Assembly (NCBI GenBank): GCA_938038165.1
Contig: CALHRB010000249.1
Coordinates: 1-8,909, forward strand
Source: Candidatus Kapaibacterium sp.
GTDB taxonomy: Bacteria > Bacteroidota > Ignavibacteria > Kapaibacteriales > UBA2268
Length of the DNA: 8,909 nucleotides
Direction of reading: 5' to 3'
Part shown: positions 7,871 through 8,909 of the stretch, one piece after another
Position numbering within the stretch: the stretch's first letter is position 1
Layout: the number at the start of each line of letters is the position of its first letter
Translations under genes and position numbers: made by a program
Notes under the pieces: generated by a model
Databases searched by the model: none
The model's input: the letters and a program-made list of their open reading frames with translations, nothing else
What the model was told of the DNA's origin: nothing

Positions 7871-8162
7871 AACCATCAAACAACTTCTTTTAGGAAATGT
7901 TATAGATTCTTAAATAGTTTATTTAATGTATGATCTGATAAAAAACACTCTAATATCTTATTTACATTGGATTTCTGAAAATCAATAAGCGAAATATCCT
8001 ATTTATATAAAATTTCATTCGATTATTATTTCTACTGAGAAAATAATACTAATATTTTTTAATGAGTAGATTTTATAACCATTACAAAAATAGTGTAAAT
8101 GTAAGGGAAAAAAGAGAGTGTTTACCTTTATAAGCGATTAAAAAAAACAAGGAGGTAGACGT
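7871..8162. other. AT-rich intergenic region after brxL, no gene seen
   Basis: This 292-bp stretch has stops in every frame and no segment that reads as a conserved protein. It holds one weak hairpin (8024-8048) with a short T-run and the ribosome-binding-like sequence at its right end. It marks the end of the BREX transcription unit. Confidence 0.6.
8024..8060 (+). terminator. weak candidate hairpin terminator downstream of brxL
   Basis: TATTATTTC (8024-8032) can pair with GAAAATAATA (8039-8048) around a six-base loop, with one bulged base. TTTTTT at 8055-8060 follows after six nucleotides. The stem is almost all A-T and lies about 150 bp after the brxL stop, so this is a poor match to a strong intrinsic terminator. 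It is listed because no better candidate is visible after the operon. Confidence 0.2.
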
Positions 8163-8165
8163 GTG
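8149..8165 (+). promoter_or_regulatory. strong Shine-Dalgarno and GTG start of a decayed gene
   Basis: AAGGAGGT (8149-8156) is followed after 6 nt by GTG at 8163. It is the best Shine-Dalgarno in the window, whereas the BREX genes have almost none. The frame it opens runs only 22 codons to a TGA at 8229. It most likely marks the original start of the broken gene that follows; a short leader peptide is the alternative. Confidence 0.45.
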
Positions 8166-8909
8166 ATTTGCGCAAGTAAGAATAAGATAGAATTTCAGAA
8201 AAAATCAACCAAGGGGGATAAATTTTATTGAATCAATACTGGAGATAATATAAATTTATTTAGAAACATTCCTGGAATTAGAATTTGAAAAATGTTTAGT
8301 TGGGATTTAAGAAAAAAGCATTAAGACAATGAAACGGATATTACCAGAGATCATTGTTAAAAGATTTGGAATGATAAAGGAAATCGGAGCTTCTGAATAC
8401 CGGATATTCAGATACGGTCTTTTCAAGAAGTACTACCTTTGAAAATAAAAAGTAGATGAGATAGTCACTAAAATATTTATGTAATGACAAAGTTGCCGTG
8501 ATATAAGAATTACATTCACTGTTACATAAATATAACTTGGCAATAAGCAGAATACTAACTTCTTTAAAGCTATTCATTGGTTATTTTGAACATATAAAAG
8601 TCTGGCAAAAAATTTTTCAACTAATAATTGTATAAATCAACTTTTTGATAATCACTATTTTGAACCAGTTTTATTGATTATACGATTTTAGAAAAATTAT
8701 CGAATACAGAAATGAAGAAATTGATTTGTTGGATTGTGCACAATTAACTGATATCGGAGAAATACTATAGAAGAATAAGCATATCTATAATATAAATCTC
8801 TCTCACTTTGTAAATCAGAAATTATCATCGTTTTTTTATAGCCTAAACAAACTTCGTGATGAATTAGCGCACTATCAAATGATTACAATTGATTTGAAAC
8901 AGGTTAAAT
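8163..8909 (+). pseudogene. decayed protein-coding gene of unknown family, possible HEPN-like end (runs off window)
   Basis: No intact frame exists, but successive broken frames read like pieces of one protein. From GTG 8163: NKIEFQKKSTKGDKFY, stop, INTGDNINLFRNIPGIRI, stop, KMFSWDLRKKH, stop (8322). In the next frame, 8329-8442 gives a 37-residue piece including KRFGMIKEIGASEY and FRYGLFKKYYL. A third frame from about 8507 gives HKYNLAISRILTSLKLF and GYFEHIKVWQKIF, then, past stops, FRKIIEYRNEEIDLL, a TAG at 8768, and FYSLNKLRDELAHYQM near the edge. RDELAH fits the RxxxxH motif of HEPN domains, seen in many defence and toxin RNases, but the motif is short and may be chance. At least five in-frame stops and two frame changes would be needed, so it is not functional as read. 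I do not recognise the family. AT-rich noncoding DNA could mimic some of this. Confidence 0.4.

Noticed and set aside
8094..8125. Possible hairpin between GTAAA and TTTAC near 8094-8125
   Set aside because: Only five complementary A-T-rich bases around a long loop, which is expected by chance in such AT-rich DNA.
8228..8248. A six-codon TTG frame behind AAGGGGG (8211-8217)
   Set aside because: It is too short to support as a leader peptide, and purine-rich runs are common here by chance.
8341..8577. 78-residue minus-strand frame
   Set aside because: It is low-complexity, lacks a ribosome binding site or recognisable motif, and lies opposite the better plus-strand coding fragments of the decayed gene.

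Overview
The window holds the 3' half of a type I BREX (bacteriophage exclusion) phage-defence locus. All confident genes are on the + strand. The DNA is AT-rich, start codons mostly lack a clear Shine-Dalgarno sequence, and one intergenic gap carries dispersed-type palindromes (GTCATTTCGACC...GAGAAATCT and CCAGCGAAAGCGG). I associate these traits with Bacteroidota/Ignavibacteria-type genomes. That placement is an inference, not something the window proves.

Layout. Bases 1-1991 encode the C-terminal part of PglX, the BREX adenine-specific DNA methyltransferase; its N-terminal catalytic half lies off the left edge. Bases 1992-2256 are noncoding and contain two palindromic repeat elements, then three 16-bp operator-like palindromes spaced exactly 33 bp apart. 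Bases 2257-3311 hold an overlapping gene pair: an XRE-type helix-turn-helix protein (mobile mystery protein A family) and a Fic-domain protein (mobile mystery protein B family). This pair sits between pglX and the next BREX gene. Bases 3315-5864 encode PglZ (alkaline-phosphatase superfamily, BREX-1 type) and 5864-7870 encode BrxL (AAA+). The genes from the HTH protein to brxL are packed with a 10-nt overlap, a 3-nt gap and a 1-nt overlap, so they read as one transcription unit that probably starts at the 33-bp-spaced operator array.

Bases 7871-8909 contain no intact gene. From about 8163, behind a strong ribosome binding site, the sequence reads as broken stretches of plausible protein in shifting frames up to the window edge, ending with an RxxxxH motif of the kind seen in HEPN domains. 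I interpret this as a decayed gene.

How it fits together. In known BREX-1 systems PglX marks host DNA by N6-adenine methylation, PglZ is needed for methylation and defence, and BrxL is needed for phage exclusion; brxA, brxB and brxC would be expected upstream of this window. Two things stand out. First, BrxL's last ~155 residues match what I know of the MITD1 C-terminal phospholipase-D-like domain of eukaryotic ESCRT-associated proteins, in place of the Lon-protease-like tail expected from the family name. Second, the HTH-Fic pair is embedded so that its autoregulated promoter could control pglZ and brxL.
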